Assembly (NCBI RefSeq): GCF_008831285.2
Contig: NC_045148.1
Span: 3,040,001 to 3,104,000 of the forward strand
Direction of reading: 5' to 3'
Source: Nymphaea colorata
Lineage: Eukaryota > Streptophyta > Magnoliopsida > Nymphaeales > Nymphaeaceae
Length of the DNA: 64,000 nucleotides
Positions 1 to 12,971 of this stretch are shown here, piece by piece. Every line of letters begins with the position of its first letter. Positions within the stretch are counted from its first letter, which is position 1. Both the position numbers and the translations under genes were made by a program. The notes beneath the pieces were generated by a model, which saw nothing but the letters and a program-made list of their open reading frames with translations, was not told the DNA's origin and searched no databases.

Positions 1-25
1 CCATACCCGTACCTACGTGACATAG
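1..25. mobile_element. Truncated end of a MITE with CTATGTCAC-type terminus
   Basis: The window opens inside an element whose right end reads GTACCTACGTGACATAG. This matches the right terminus of the element at 43364-43818 (GTACCTATGTGACATAG), including the GTACCCG-rich interior. The rest lies outside the window. Confidence 0.5.
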
Positions 26-1620
26 TATAATTTTCAAACTTATAAGTTGCGGTGGGCGTTTTGATTGTTTAGAAACACTTCTCCGAACTCCAAAGCAAAG
101 CAAAATGTAGTACACTATTTTCCTGGCGCTGAGAATGTCCCAGGATCACGTGCAACGCAAAGCCTTTCTACTTTCTAGTTCCTTCTACGGGAGCAGTCCA
201 TAACGGCATGCGGTTGACGCAGAGACACCATGGTCCATCGATTGGAACATGCCTTTTGAGGGGCCAACTTTTGCTTTCTTATGTCAGAACAAATGCATTC
301 CGTTTAGCATGCATCCGGCTTGGTAGGCATTCACTCGCTGGCCGTTAGCAAATGGCCATCACAGTGTGATTATGTTATTGCCAATGAGTTAAAATGATAA
401 GGGGACTTAAATGGCCCACCAAGTTGGTCGATATAAGGTCTTTGGATTGAATTCGGTTTTGAATATAAAAGTGATCTTTGGATTGGATTCGGTTGCGAAT
501 TTTTTTGAAAATTAGATTCAATTGTTGATTTGACTCGGAATAGGATGTGGCATAGACTTTTCTCTTTTGAATCTGAATTTAAATTTGGATATATGTCTGA
601 TAAATAGAGCACGGTAAAAGGGTACATCTGATTTGATTTGAGTTCGATCCATTGGCATCCTTTACCCATCACATTATATTAGTTAACGTGGTCTTCTATT
701 AGCTGATCTATTAATAAACTAATAACGATAATCAACAACTTTTTATTTGTAACTTCATGCATCTTCTTTCAGTTTTGTCCTGTATGAGACCACATCGGAT
801 GCTTACAATACTGGTTGCATTGATGGTAGGCCTGGGCAAGTGGGCATCGGAGAGTGGGGCTTGGGTTCAATACCTGAAACTCGAGCCCGAGCCTGACTTG
901 ACAACTAAAGCCTAAGCCCAAGCCCGGCTCGGTTAAATTAAAAAATATATATTTAATATACAATAATATATAACTATAATTAATCTTAATAAAATATTAT
1001 AATTATATATAAAAATCAAGAAAATTTAAATTAAAAAAATTATCATGCCTAACCAGGTTTAGTCGGGCCCACCCGGTGCTTTTTTTTTTTTTGGTTTGAC
1101 TGAGTGAGGCTGTGTACCCAGTTCGATGTCCAAGTTTAATTGAGGATGGAGCTAAATTTTTTTTAAGAGTGAGACTGAATTATACTTTCAAAACTTTAAC
1201 AAGGGCCGAAATACATTCAAAGTTGATCTCGATTGGGTACCACTTTAACAAGGGCCGAAATACATTCAAAGTTTATCTCGATTGGGTACCACTCTTGCAG
1301 CCTGTAGTGAAACAATGTTTTACCTCTAAATGCTCATAATCTTGTAGTGTGTCCAATCAACTGCTGAGCTTCAATGTTTTTTTTGAAGAGAACCAGTTAC
1401 TCTGAGTTCGAGTGGCATTTCACCTCTAACCACAAACCATCCACTGATTCTACATCAGTTGGTTTAAACCTCCAGTTAATTTCACTTAAGCTTCATTGTG
1501 GCCAAGAATAGATGACCCAAGTTTGGGTCCATAAGTAATCGTCCTCTGAGGTATACCACAGATCATAGGACCAAGTCATTCACTTTAAAATTTCTCTCAA
1601 TAACTAACTTGGCAAATTGT
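26..1620. other. Intergenic, no gene recognised
   Basis: Short degenerate repeats of the TTTGGAT type occupy roughly 440-640. A patch of GCCCGAGCC/GGGCTTGGG words at 830-925 resembles hAT-like MITE ends but has no matching second terminus. A poly-T run lies at 1081-1092. No conserved reading frame was seen. Confidence 0.5.
1194..1291. repeat. Two-copy tandem repeat, 49-bp unit
   Basis: The segment AACAAGGGCCGAAATACATT and its following 29 bases occur twice in direct succession with one mismatch (GTTGATC versus GTTTATC). High identity implies a recent duplication. Confidence 0.85.
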
Positions 1621-1667
1621 CTAGCCACCCTTTGGCGATAGGCTTCAGCATGCTTAGCCACTTTTAG

Positions 1668-2400
1668 TCACTTCTCATTTAGCAAATCGAGCTGCGTTAG
1701 CCTCTTTTGTTGATATTGAGTTAGGGAAAGCTCTATGAGAGAAGTAAACTTCAAAGCGGCTTTCAACAAATGTAATGTAAAACCACTTTCATTCTGTAGA
1801 CTAGCTCTACTGGAGTTGCATTCATTGGTGTTCTCATAATGGTGTGATAGAGCGTCATGCAACTTTTCGTACCAGTCTCTTCCAATTTCTACTGTCCACT
1901 CCAAGATGCAGATCTGGATCTTGTTGGTGGCTTCTGCTTGCCCATTACCATGTGGGTAATAAGGAGCTGAAAAATTATGCATGATATGGTATTTGCTTCA
2001 CAACTGGCTCATCTTTTCATTTTTGAAATGAGTCTCGTTGTCAGATACTATATCATGAGGGACTCCAAGTCTACAAAGAATATTTTTCTGAATGAAGGAT
2101 ACAATGTGATGCCCTTCTACTCTTTTGAGGATGATGACTTCTACCCATTTGAAAAAATAGTCAACAAGAAAATAATTACGGCCATTAGAAGCCACAGGGG
2201 ATATTGGTCTGACTATGTCAAATGCCCACATTGAAAACAACCAAAGAGATGTTACAGAATGTAAGTGAGAAGTTGGTGCATGGATCATTGGAGCATGCAA
2301 TGGACATTCTTTATATCTTTTGACGAATTGGTAACAATCTTTTTGCATAGTTAATCAATAATATCCTTCTCGAATTATCTGTTTGGAGAGGGCTTGGTAA
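1668..2400 (-). pseudogene. Ty3/gypsy integrase remnant
   Basis: Read right to left, the minus strand gives a zinc-binding region of the type REGYYW..MQKDCYQFVKRYKEC, then an integrase core with WAFDIVRP (first catalytic Asp) and GVPHDIVSDN (second Asp), then PYYPHGNGQAEATNK (catalytic Glu region). These are the hallmarks of a plant gypsy integrase. A frame shift near 1990 splits the core in two and several positions are degenerate, so no functional enzyme is made. No LTR could be assigned. Confidence 0.8.
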
Positions 2401-2689
2401 CCAACATGGCCCCCACAGTCTCCTCCTTGTAACTCTTCAATGACTTCCTTTGCCTCATCTTCATTGAGGTACCGACAGTATTCGGTACTAAACCCAATCC
2501 TATACAACACTCCTATATACCTTACTGACATACGAAGAATTGCTTTTGTTCATTTTTGGGCATTATAGTAAGAAATTCTTTTCTTTTAATGCATCTTTTG
2601 ATATCGTGATACCAAGGATTCTGACGACGATCACAATAGTTCCAAATGATCTCATCTTCACCCAACTACTTGATCAAACAACGACATTA

Positions 2690-3420
2690 TTCTAAGACTG
2701 TCAATGCTCTATAAGTGTTCCTGAATAGACTGGCTTGGGGTCCTGAGTGGTTGAGAAACCACAGTTTTAAAGCATATGTGCACCTTTCTATGAAGTTGGT
2801 ACCTCTAATGATGAAAGAGGTAAGTCATCGGTAGAGAAAGGCTAGGGCTGTCATTGCTACTAACAATTGTTAGGTTCCACTATGTCCCCAAATCGAAAAA
2901 AGTTGAGCAAGACGAACATCTAGGAGGTCACTACCATCGATAGAAAGGGTCACTCCCACTGTGTAAAGCATCATACAATGTTTAACTCTTCCTATGGCTT
3001 TTCTAGGTAAAGTGGAATGTTCAACATAGGCTCCAAATTCTTCATACAATTTTTTTAGGTTGATACTTTAGCTCTCATGGTTTTCTACTAGAGGCTAAAG
3101 TTTTTCTCCAGTAAAGTGAGCTATATGGTCATTTGTCTTAACCTTAGTCTGGTTCATGAGGAACTGTTTCTCCAATGGATCATTTGAGTCACAAGTCAGG
3201 GTGGGGAGGTCTAGTATTTTGGTAACTCCATCTAATAATATTGTCATTTCTTCTCATGGAAACCAAAAAGCGGAGGTCCTTGGGTTCCATCACTTTGCAA
3301 TTGCATACACCAAATTCCCTTCTACTGATTGCATTCCTCTGGCTGCCACTATCTCTAGCTCACATTCTTCAAAGTATGAAGGAAACATCCGAGAGAAGGT
3401 GGGATGCCAAGACCAATAAC
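2690..3420 (-). pseudogene. Plant mobile domain (PMD)-like protein remnant
   Basis: In one minus-strand frame, interrupted by stops, the order of conserved pieces fits a PMD: LVYAIAK, W.PRTSAFWFP, EEMTILLDGVTKILDLP, then further on LLVAMTALAFLYR and an aromatic helix (YALKLWFLNH). PMDs occur in plant gypsy and Mutator-like elements and in the MAIN/MAIL host genes. It sits just upstream of the gypsy integrase on the same strand, where RT and RNase H would be expected. No RT motif is visible. The identification is by motif pattern only. Confidence 0.45.
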
Positions 3421-3559
3421 ATTCAGGAGCCAAAGGTTTAGACTTAAGACAATATAATTAGACCATTTGGGTCCTTCCATGACAAGGATGTGGTCATAAG
3501 GGAAGGTGATACCAGATTGGAAAGAAACGTCTTGAGTGATGACTTTGAAGGATAAAGAT

Positions 3560-4410
3560 TAAACTAGTGAAAAAGATTGACTGGTATACAATGATGATAT
3601 GAAGTAGAGGTATATAATGATGTTGTAAACCATCACATAAGGTTTTATGGACATCAACATCCTTCATATACCATATGAAATAATTTGAAGCAAAAGGGGT
3701 GTTGGGACCTAATTGAAATAATTTTGTGTCATGATAATCGAATGTCAAGTTATGCTTATATACTTTAACCGAATGGTTTAGTAGTAGCATAGATTCTTCT
3801 TTACGCAACAAGGGGTAAGGTTTATCAACTTCTTCTTGGACACTCGTCGATATATACTACAAGTTATCACTCATGGTACTAACACTGGGGCTTTCACATC
3901 CAAGGTGTGGTCTAGCTGTAAGGCTTAGTCTTATGCTACCACCTAAGACCAAGCCTAAGAAAATGATTATCGGGAAAAAGAGGTATTGAAAGTTTCTGAA
4001 ATATGAGCAAGCATACAAAATCAGTTGTCTCTAATGTGATGTTTCATAAGATGGTGACTAAAATAAGTAGAAGAGCAAACATTATTTTTAATCAAGCCTT
4101 AAATTGAGGAGGGTTGTATTTGATCCTTGATCTAAGTGAACATGATTGATTCTCCTGAATTAGTCTTATATGCAGACATGATATACCAATGGAGTCAAGG
4201 CCAAGTAAAAGACATGTTTTATCATCGGCAATACGTAAGATGTTCAAGTTAGTGGAAATATATTAATGATAATCATAGCCAATTGATGAGGGTTCCATCA
4301 CAGTTTCTATCTGTTCGCATTCTAAAAAATTTGGTTTTAGAGTGCTCTAGAAAAATGATATTTTGTCATGAAATGAAAGAAAAATAGACTCACCCGTCGA
4401 TACGAAGATC
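3560..4410. repeat. Dispersed repeat, copy A
   Basis: This stretch matches 24990-25860 in the same orientation. Shared words include CAAGGTGTGGTCTAGCTGTA, CTACCTAAGACC, CTTAAATTGAG and GGTTCCATCACAG. It holds no clear ORF and is probably non-coding retroelement sequence linked to the gypsy remnant to its left. Confidence 0.75.
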
Positions 4411-5790
4411 GACTATCCCCGACGCCTTAACAGGTGTAATGCACATATATGTGTACGTACTATCGCACATACACATATATGAAAGTTTATAAAAAGAAGA
4501 TATTGATTCGAAGAGAAAGAGAAAATTTAGAGGATAAAAAATAGAGAAATATATATGTATATGTATATATATATGTATATATATGTATATATATAAGAAA
4601 TTTATAGGAGAAGACATTTAACTTGAAGAGATACATACAAAATTCTAGAGAGAAAAAATAGAACACATATATATCGATTCATGTGTATATGAAAATATGT
4701 AAAATAAAATGTGGAAACATAGAGAGAGAAGGGTAAACAACGTCATCATGTGCACACATATGTATATATAACTTGTATGTGTCTTCATGAGATTAAAAAT
4801 CAAGAAATGACTTAAAATATCTAACTTCAGTTTTTATGTAGGCCAAAGAGGAACTTAGGCTCATGTAGGACCTAGCCTAGGTCTCCAACAATCAACTATT
4901 ATCACCGTTCATTCATATATAAATGGATAAAACAATCAACTATGCATGAATAATATTCCAAAATAAAGCATCATTCTAGAAAAGTGATAACATGTCCAAT
5001 TATAAAATGAAATATAATCTCATCTTCTCTTACCCTTGATGCACTCAAGAATAGCTTCTTGACTATGAAAATGAGATTTAAGAGTTATCTTATATGGCCA
5101 TGGGAATATGAAGAAGAAAACGAGTAAGGAAACCAATAGAAAGTGAAACTCAAGAAAAGTAGGAACATGTTCCAATCACAAAATCAAATATCATTTTAAT
5201 TTCTCATGCTCCCGGTGCACTCAAGAATAACTCTTAACTATGAAGTGAAGTTTTGATAGCAATCTTATATGGCCATGGGAAGATGAAGAGAATTTACCCA
5301 TTTTGTTTACTTAAAATGTGTATGAATATTGGTTTTTGTTACAAATGGGTGGTTGACTTTGTTTTAAGTGACGGCGGACTCGTTTTAAATTGGAGTTGGG
5401 TTCAATTAGTCATCGACTCATTCCAGCGACAAGTTTTGGTGTGAGAATGAAACCTAAAACAAAGGGAAGGTCCATGCAAGTGCGCTTGGTGCTCGTACAT
5501 TCAAATTTTGTTTTGATTTCAGTTTTGGGTTTTGAGTTTAAGTAATGAGTTTCGGGTCTAGACTTGGATATTGGATCTCATTTGGATTCGGGAGTTGGAT
5601 TTTTTATTTAAATATTGCATCTACAGTTGAGTTTTGAAGTTGTGTTTGGGTAAAAAGAATGCACTCTTTTCGAAAAAATTTGGGACGATAATAAATTAAC
5701 AACTGTAAAACACAAACAACTTAATTTTCTCTTGCAAAAAATTCTCACTAAGTGTAAAACTTGTCTTTTGATTAACAATTTTGTCATTAT
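4411..5790. other. Intergenic, AT-rich, no gene recognised
   Basis: It contains purine-rich and TATATG simple sequence (4480-4740). It also contains two similar segments near 4980-5110 and 5150-5290, each with the words CATGTCCAAT/CATGTTCCAAT, CACTCAAGAATA and TTATATGGCCATGGGAA, which suggest an old tandem duplication of about 170 bp. No protein signature was seen. Confidence 0.5.
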
Positions 5791-5794
5791 TGGT

Positions 5795-6525
5795 GTTGTC
5801 ACAACATTTGATGAATTAGTAGACCTTTTTGTGGTTTCCTTTTCCTTACCTTGTTAATGCTAACCTCAACTTGAAATAGAGCAGTTCCTTCTTGTCAATT
5901 CAATAGTGGGAAGGAAATGAACAATTGAAGTATGTGGATAGATTTGTCAACCATGGCTGCAAATTAACTTCGTATCCACGTAACTAAATATTAACGTAAA
6001 AAAACATGGTTTTAACTTCTTTGACCTTTTCTTGTGGCTTTCATCACAATTCACAATATCAAGCAAAATTTAACAATCCACGAACATAACTAAAGATTAA
6101 CCTAAAGAAACATGGTTTTAACTTCTGTGCCCTCTTCCTGTGGCTTTCATCACAATTCGCAATAGCAAGCAAAATTTGACAATTTTCCAAAGCTCGGTGA
6201 GTGGAATTTTGTCAAATTCTGTTTGCTATTGTGAATTGTGATGAAAGCCACAAGAAGAGGTCAAAAAAGTTAAAACCATGTTTTTTTAGGTTAATCTTTA
6301 GTTACGTGAATTTTTTTAACGTCTAGTGTGCCTATATGTGGAGTGAATTTGTGGCCATGGTTGAAAAATCTATCTACATACTTCAATTTTTCATTTCCTT
6401 CCAACTATTGATTTGACAAGAAGGAAGCGTTCTATTTCAAGTTGATGTCAGCATTAACAAAGTAAGGAAGAGGAAATTCCAAACGCTCTACTGACTTTCA
6501 AATGTTGTGGCGACATTAATAAACA
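5795..6525. mobile_element. Foldback / MITE-like element
   Basis: The two halves are inverted copies meeting near 6195. The left arm holds TTAAAACC-type words and GTGGCTTTCATCACAATTC; the right arm holds GAATTGTGATGAAAGCCAC. The outer ends read TGTTGTCACAACATTTG and CAAATGTTGTGGCGACA. The left arm also contains an internal direct duplication of about 110 bp (from about 5940 and about 6060). It has no coding capacity. The transposase superfamily is not determined. Confidence 0.7.
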
Positions 6526-7736
6526 CAAACATCTGTACAATTCTTGCTAAGTGTTGACTTCTATCTTAGGTTAATTTTCTCGTAATTGTTGATGAAACAT
6601 AGCTTCAGTAAGCTGTCATCTTCATCTGAGAGAACTACAAAATGGAAGCAAAAGTACCAACAACGGTTATCTTAAGACAATTGGTAATGTGACTATGAAA
6701 TTGCAACCAGTTGAATTAATCATTTTCTTGGTCAAGAAAAGCCAACTGTTGGCCAAGAAGACTAATATTACTTGCTCTTGATACCAGCATCACCCCCAGC
6801 ATCGAATCGTCATTAACCATTTGGAACGAAAATAAAGCTTCACAAACGGGAAAAGAAGAGGACAAATCAAAAGTGGCAACAACCCATAGTTTTACCAATA
6901 CAATTGAAAATGGAAAGCACATGTTCAAATAAGAAATAGAAAACCGAAGAGTAATAAGAGCAAAGAACTAGCACGTTGAACCACTAATCCACTTTAATAA
7001 ACCTTCCAAAGCTTTACAAAATCACTGGTTTTGAATCTCAAGATTTGCATAAATAGAGAAGAAGTGAATACAGTGGGGGAACGACTGGCAGTCTGGAACT
7101 TATTCCTAGTTTTCTTCTGTTCAGATGGTGGTTAGTGGTGATCTAATGATGTAGGGAAGGATCTGCCATTTTTTCATTCCATCCACCACCATGGAAAAAA
7201 AATCAAGTGTCTCTATGTCATAATTTTCATTGAAAGATTCTTTCTCCAACAGCCAAAAGGGAAACATAGGTGGTGGATGGTAATGGTGAAAGATGGCTCG
7301 GGTACAGTCTAAGCTAGTTGCTTAAAATTGATTAGGGTCCACATGGTCCATTTGTTGAACCCATGGGCAGGGTAAGCAATTGAGGATGTATATATACACT
7401 CTCTCTCACTCTCACCCCGCCATGAAATCTTGGCTAGTTGAACAAAGCTTCACTCAGCTGTGGCTTAGGCCTACTGGTCGTTTCTTTCTGTACGAGACAC
7501 AAATTCTACCCACCCCCCCCACCCTCCCCGGTGTTTGGTGGAGTATAGTCCTTTGCTGCTTTAAGTAGCTAAGCTGAACTCAAAGTCTTCTTCTGAGGGG
7601 GTTGACTCCCGCTACTTCTTACTTGGTGATTCATCAATGGCTGTAAGCTGATACTGACTGGACTAGTAAGCAACTTGTTGTGACTCAACAAAGCCTTCCT
7701 TTATCTAAACGATAGGCTGTTGGAAATTAGGTCATA
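6526..7736. other. Intergenic, no gene recognised
   Basis: The base composition is mixed, with a short C-run at 7513-7521. Short open frames occur on both strands but none shows a known domain. Confidence 0.4.
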
Positions 7737-8105
7737 CTCAAGTTGTTATGATGTTTAAATCTTATTATCTTCTATGTTGTCACCAGACGAATGAACATGC
7801 TCAGTTATCAAGGTACCAGTCTGGGACCAGTGCCTATTCTCAAAGAGTGTTCTAAGAGAATGGATGATGCCATTATTTCAGTTTTGTCTTTGGGGGGTTT
7901 TGGTGTATATTTGCCTCATGTTTTGGTTTAGAACGTTATATTTCTATATATACGTGATGCTTGGTGTACTATAGCTCATACTTATAATATGATGTTTCTA
8001 TAAATTTTTCTTATTTCATCATGCATTATTAGACTCCTGCTTTGCTTTTTTATGGCAGAGCACAATATCTGCTTAGGACAAATCCTGTTATGTACCAACT
8101 ATGAA
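7737..8105 (+). repeat. Long inverted repeat, left arm
   Basis: It matches the reverse complement of 11461-11800 over about 350 bp. Shared words include TTTAAATCTTATTATCTTCTA, GATGATGCCATTATT, TTGGGGGG, GGTGATGCTTGG/GTGATGCTTGG and ACTATAGCTCA. The arms are 3.4 kb apart, which suits two copies of one element in opposite orientation. TGTTA/TAACA-like ends suggest an LTR, but this is unproven. Confidence 0.7.
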
Positions 8106-11100
8106 ATTAAACAACTTTCGTACGATTCACATAGATAATTCAAATGCTATGATAGACCCATATTCACATTCAAATTCAGATATGATTTTTTTTTATGCAT
8201 ATTTTAATATGAATTCGAATCCGAGCATGTGAATATCCAAAAGAACAGATATGACTATGAGTTTATCCCATTTGAATTTGATCCTTTGACATCCCTATAA
8301 CGTAGTTGTTGAAAGCAAAGGTTGCAACGAACACTTAAGAATTTATAAAAGGCAAGGCATGGGGTACTCACCCCTACATATGGCTAAGAACAGGACTATG
8401 ATTAGGAGTTGCAAATCCTACAAAGGAGGTATTTAAGTCTCTTGTTGATCCTTTTGCCTAACCTTTGGGTTAGTATTCAATCACTTGTTTTCATTTTTCG
8501 AGGATGGATTTTCATTTTTTTATTTTTTATTAATAAAAAGGAAAGGTTGCCATCTCCCAACAACTTTGCATCTGAACAGTCTTATCCTAAAATAAAACTT
8601 GTCTAGATAAAAAGAAAAGATAAGGATGAATTTAAAAACTTAATAAAGGACAAATATCTGCTATAGTGAGGAGAATTATGTGGAAACATATGGCCTCGCA
8701 TTTACCAATACAAGTTATTTGTGAACCAAAAAGGATTGCATTTTTATTTTCCTTGTAAAATTAAATGCAATACTTAAACACATTTTCCAAATTGAGAAGT
8801 TTTTATTTTCCAAGTTCATTTGTTTCAATGCAGTGATGGTAGCATTACATTTGGTTTTAGTCTAAACATATAAATTATTGCATTTTTTGTTATTTATTAG
8901 TGAAATTGACCATGTATTTTCTACTTGGTGGCACGCGGGTGTCATGCCCAACTATTTGGGTAGGTACTTGCCCATGACTAGACTATATATTCCCCTTTTG
9001 CTTTTCAAGTATTCCAACTATATAACAACATTTTTTTTAGTATATACAATCCTACCAATCAATTTTTTTCTTTCTAAATGAGGGAAAAAAATCTTTATAA
9101 ACGTTGCCCACACAAATAATCAAATTTGACACTCATTGGCATTAATCATGAAAAATTGGAAAAACAAATTTAAAAATGGATAGTATAGATTGTCATAATA
9201 AGTGAAGATGATACAATCCAAACTTTACCATTTTTCTCAGTTTAGAAAAAGAAAAAAAATATTTTCATATTTTCCTCCATTTCTTATTTGGTCACTTACC
9301 ATTAATTATTCTTTCCTAAAATTATCATATATTATGTACTATAAAGTGCCCATTACTACACATTGGTGACCGTCCAAAGCCCTGTTCTTCAACCTTAGTA
9401 CTATACGTTCTTGAATGTTGAAAGCCACATGTATTAGTTCCACAACTCAATGTACAACTCTCCTTGTTTGTGTTGTTATGCATTCTCCTCATTATTTTTG
9501 CATTTTTTCTTTTTAGTATGATGGCTGTTTCAATCTCAAAATTAACAAAAGCTAGTATAGGTCTTCAAAATTTCATGTTTTTACTGTTCCATTTGTTCAA
9601 AATAGGTACTTAGATAGGAAAGCTAACAAAGAAAAGTATGGCCGGATATATAATTATATAAAAAATGGATATTCACTTAGTAGTGATATAGGTCTTGTAG
9701 CCATATTGGAAATGGTCCGTCTCCTTTTTTGAAGTGAAAATGTAAAACACTTCACATACACATAGATATAGAAATTCGTATGTGCCTTTAGGTGCTTAAC
9801 TTACCCACTTCAGCCTTCTACTTTTTCTAAATTGAAGGTTAATAGAAACACTATTGAAAATGCTCCATTTCCTTTTGCTATGTGCAAATCCAAAAAAGAT
9901 ACACACCTTACATAGATATAGAAATTGGTACGTGCTTTTAGGTGGCAAAGTTATAACAAACCACTTCAGCCATATGTTTTTTTCTAAATTGATGGTTAAT
10001 AAAAACATAAAAACAAAAAGTCGTGAATTAATGTTAGAAAAAAGAAAGGCACCATGTCCGTTTATTGAGTCTCTCTCTCCTCATAGGTAGTAAAACCAGT
10101 TAGGTTAGGTAGCATATAGTAACCAAGTCCTCAGTTTGATTATTTGTAGAAACCAAGTGAACCGGTTTTTGCCCCTCCCCTGATTTGTCTTTTTCCTTGT
10201 CTCTCAATTGAATATGAATCCAGCAAATAATTGAATTATCTAGCATTTGATTTAAGTTTATTTCTTGAAAATCTGCATTTTGTTTTTATTTCTTTAATTC
10301 TTAAAATAAATTTCTAAAATTTCTTTCCAATTTCATATTTCTAATGAGTGAAACAAGAAGGTGGAACATGGCAAACAGTGGAAACTGGTCAGTTTCTGCA
10401 CGTTGTCAGAAGATAACGATCATAGCTGGAGGTCATGACGTGAAGGTTGCTTATAGGCGTCTCTTCCTCCATCGCTTCTGGTGCCTTCGGACCCGTACTA
10501 TGTTGACTGCACTTTTGTGTTTGTGGGGGGGCCAATATTGCAAGAAATTTTTGGATTAAAAAAAGAAGAGAGGGAGCGAGCCTTCTTACACACCGTGGGT
10601 GTTGAACGTTCTTAAAATTAATTTATTTTACCTACGTTTCAATTCTTTTATTTTTCTAAAGAATGTCAATAGAATGGATTTGGATTGGTATCTGATTGAA
10701 TTGTTCTAAATGATTAGATACCAGAAAAAAGAAACTGATTGAATTGTTTTAAAAAATAAGGTATGAAAAAAATGTCTAACTTATTATGAATCAGATAGGA
10801 TTCATTTCACATTCCATCAGATCTAGAGTAGATGTGAAGTACCCTATATGTATCTAGTATTTATACTTTTTGAAAGTCGACTTTCCCCTCCTATCCAGAT
10901 GTATCTTAAGTTCACATGGTGAATCCATGTGGAGGGGAACACTCATATGCCTTCATCATTGTACTGAATTAGAGCTTCTTCAAAAGAAATATCAATGGAT
11001 GCCTTGATTCTTTTGAATAATTAATTTTGCACCTGATATAATAGAAGACGTTGTTCCGAATGATCAGTCAAGAATTTATCTCCCTGACCTTTTCTCACAC

Positions 11101-11460
11101 TTCCCATTTTAGCATGTAACCAACCTCATCCATTCCTAATCACCAAGATCCTGATCCTACCAAATCTCTTATGCATCATCTGTAATCTGTTTTCATATCA
11201 TTTGGTAGTTATAATTGCTTAAAGTAGTTGGCTTGTAAATTCTTTAAATTAGCTCCCCTCTCAAATATCTATAAAAACAACATACAAGCTCTATTTACTT
11301 GTCTAACCAGTGTTCCACCCTAGGCAACAATCATGTAAAAATTTTGCAAAGTCTGCACATGAAGAAGGGTTAGGCAACCTACATGTTTTTTCACTTTGGC
11401 TTATCATAGCATTAACATCATCCATGTCAATAGTATAAAAGTTGCTTAACTGTGTTGTTA
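8106..11460. other. Sequence between inverted-repeat arms; no gene recognised
   Basis: It is AT-rich, with a two-copy direct repeat at 9745-10010. No transposase, LTR-element or host-gene motif was found in any frame I read. Confidence 0.4.
9745..10010. repeat. Two-copy direct repeat, unit about 150 bp
   Basis: Both halves contain ACATAGATATAGAAATT, TACGTGC/TATGTGC..TTTAGGTG, CCACTTCAGCC and TTTTCTAAATTGA.GGTTAATA. The copies diverge moderately. Confidence 0.75.
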
Positions 11461-11800
11461 GGACATAACACGACTTGTCCTAAGCATGTAATATGTTGTA
11501 CCATATAAAAGCAACACATGAGTGCAGTAATGCATAATGAAATAAGACAATTTATAGAAACATCATATTATAAATGTGAGCTATAGTACGCCAAGCATCA
11601 CCTATATGTACAGGTATCACATTCTAAACCAAAATGTGAAGCATTTATACATCAAAACGCCCCCCAAAGGCAGAACTAAAATAATGGCATCATCTACCCT
11701 CTCATAATAGCCCTTGCTCACTGACTGGTACCTCGATATGCCAGCATGATCATTCGTGGGGTGAGAACCTAGAAGATAATAAGATTTAAACATCTACGAG
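11461..11800 (-). repeat. Long inverted repeat, right arm
   Basis: This is the opposite-strand partner of 7737-8105. It directly adjoins the foldback element starting near 11960. It has no coding content. Confidence 0.7.
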
Positions 11801-12004
11801 AATGACATTCAAAATGACATGGAAGAGTACTCAGATAAGTGTAAACAACTCAAATCTTATTACAACAACCTAAAAAAACCACTATAATTTTTGTGCAAAT
11901 ATACATGTGAGAGAAAAGAGGAGGATGGGGAGCAGATGTTGTGTTTGTCCTTGCCAGTCAAAGCATTATGAGATGTGCAATGCATGACCCAACGGTGATC
12001 AGCA

Positions 12005-12589
12005 TCACAAGTGTTGTAAGAAGCACGGAGATGGCCAGATGTGGTTAAGGTGGACCTCGCTAATTCGGATATATGGAGCAAAGAGTAGCCAGTGGGAATG
12101 AGAGAGAAATGAAGCAACAGCGAGCAAGAACAAGACTACAAGCAAAGGGATGCAGAGCCAGTCAGCGGGCAGCTTCTCCACCAAGCAGACCGGCATAAGA
12201 CCAATAATTCCACAGACTTGAACACCGATGAGCTGCATTTCGAGGGACTCGTAACTAGACATAACATGTTGTTTATGTGTCTCAATATCCAAAGTGGAAG
12301 AATTCATCATGGGCAAAGAGGCAGAAACAGTAGAGGAGGAGGAACGAGGGAAGCAGATGGGTATGTGTGGGTAGGGCAGCACAGAGGTAGGATGCTCCTG
12401 GCCAGTGCCTGATTCGAGGTCATGTGAAGGCGATAAGTACAATATCCTTGGCCATGATAGATAGCCGAGCAGGCTTTTCAAGGACAGGGACAAGTACGAC
12501 ATCTCCTGAACCTTCACTGCAACCTTGTTAAGAATGGCCCAATATCTAAGATTTGGGCCCTTAATGTTGTCTTCTAATTTCGGCCCCAT
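12005..12589 (-). other. Open frame in left arm of foldback element, unknown 194-aa protein
   Basis: The open frame runs in the left arm of the inverted repeat. Its C-terminal half is hydrophobic (LCIPLLVVLFLLAVASFL), suggesting a membrane segment. The right arm encodes a related sequence split over two frames (13267-13491 and 13463-13708), so some constraint or common origin is visible. I do not recognise a family. It may be captured host sequence or chance coding. Confidence 0.3.
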
Positions 12590-12971
12590 TTTATCTGGGA
12601 AGCCAGGGTCAAATAACCGTCACAAGAGGGCAAGTAGAGAGTCAGAAGTAAGCAAAACTAACCCAGGGACCTGGAGCCCACTTGGCTCGGCCCCTACATG
12701 ACAAGCCGCAAGAGTCACTAGGTCTGTAAGTGCATTGAAGCTCACGCAAGTGAAAGGATGAGTAGGAATTGTCCTTTATATTGGCCCATTGTTGATTATG
12801 GCTTTCATTTATCAATAATGTAGGTGAAAGCAAAACTGACCCAGATTAAGGCTTTCATTTACCAATAATGGGCCAACATAAGGGACAACTCCTATTCATC
12901 CTTTCACCTGCATGAGCTTCATCGCACTTACATGCCTAATGGCTCTTGCGGCTTGTCACGTAGGGGCCCAA

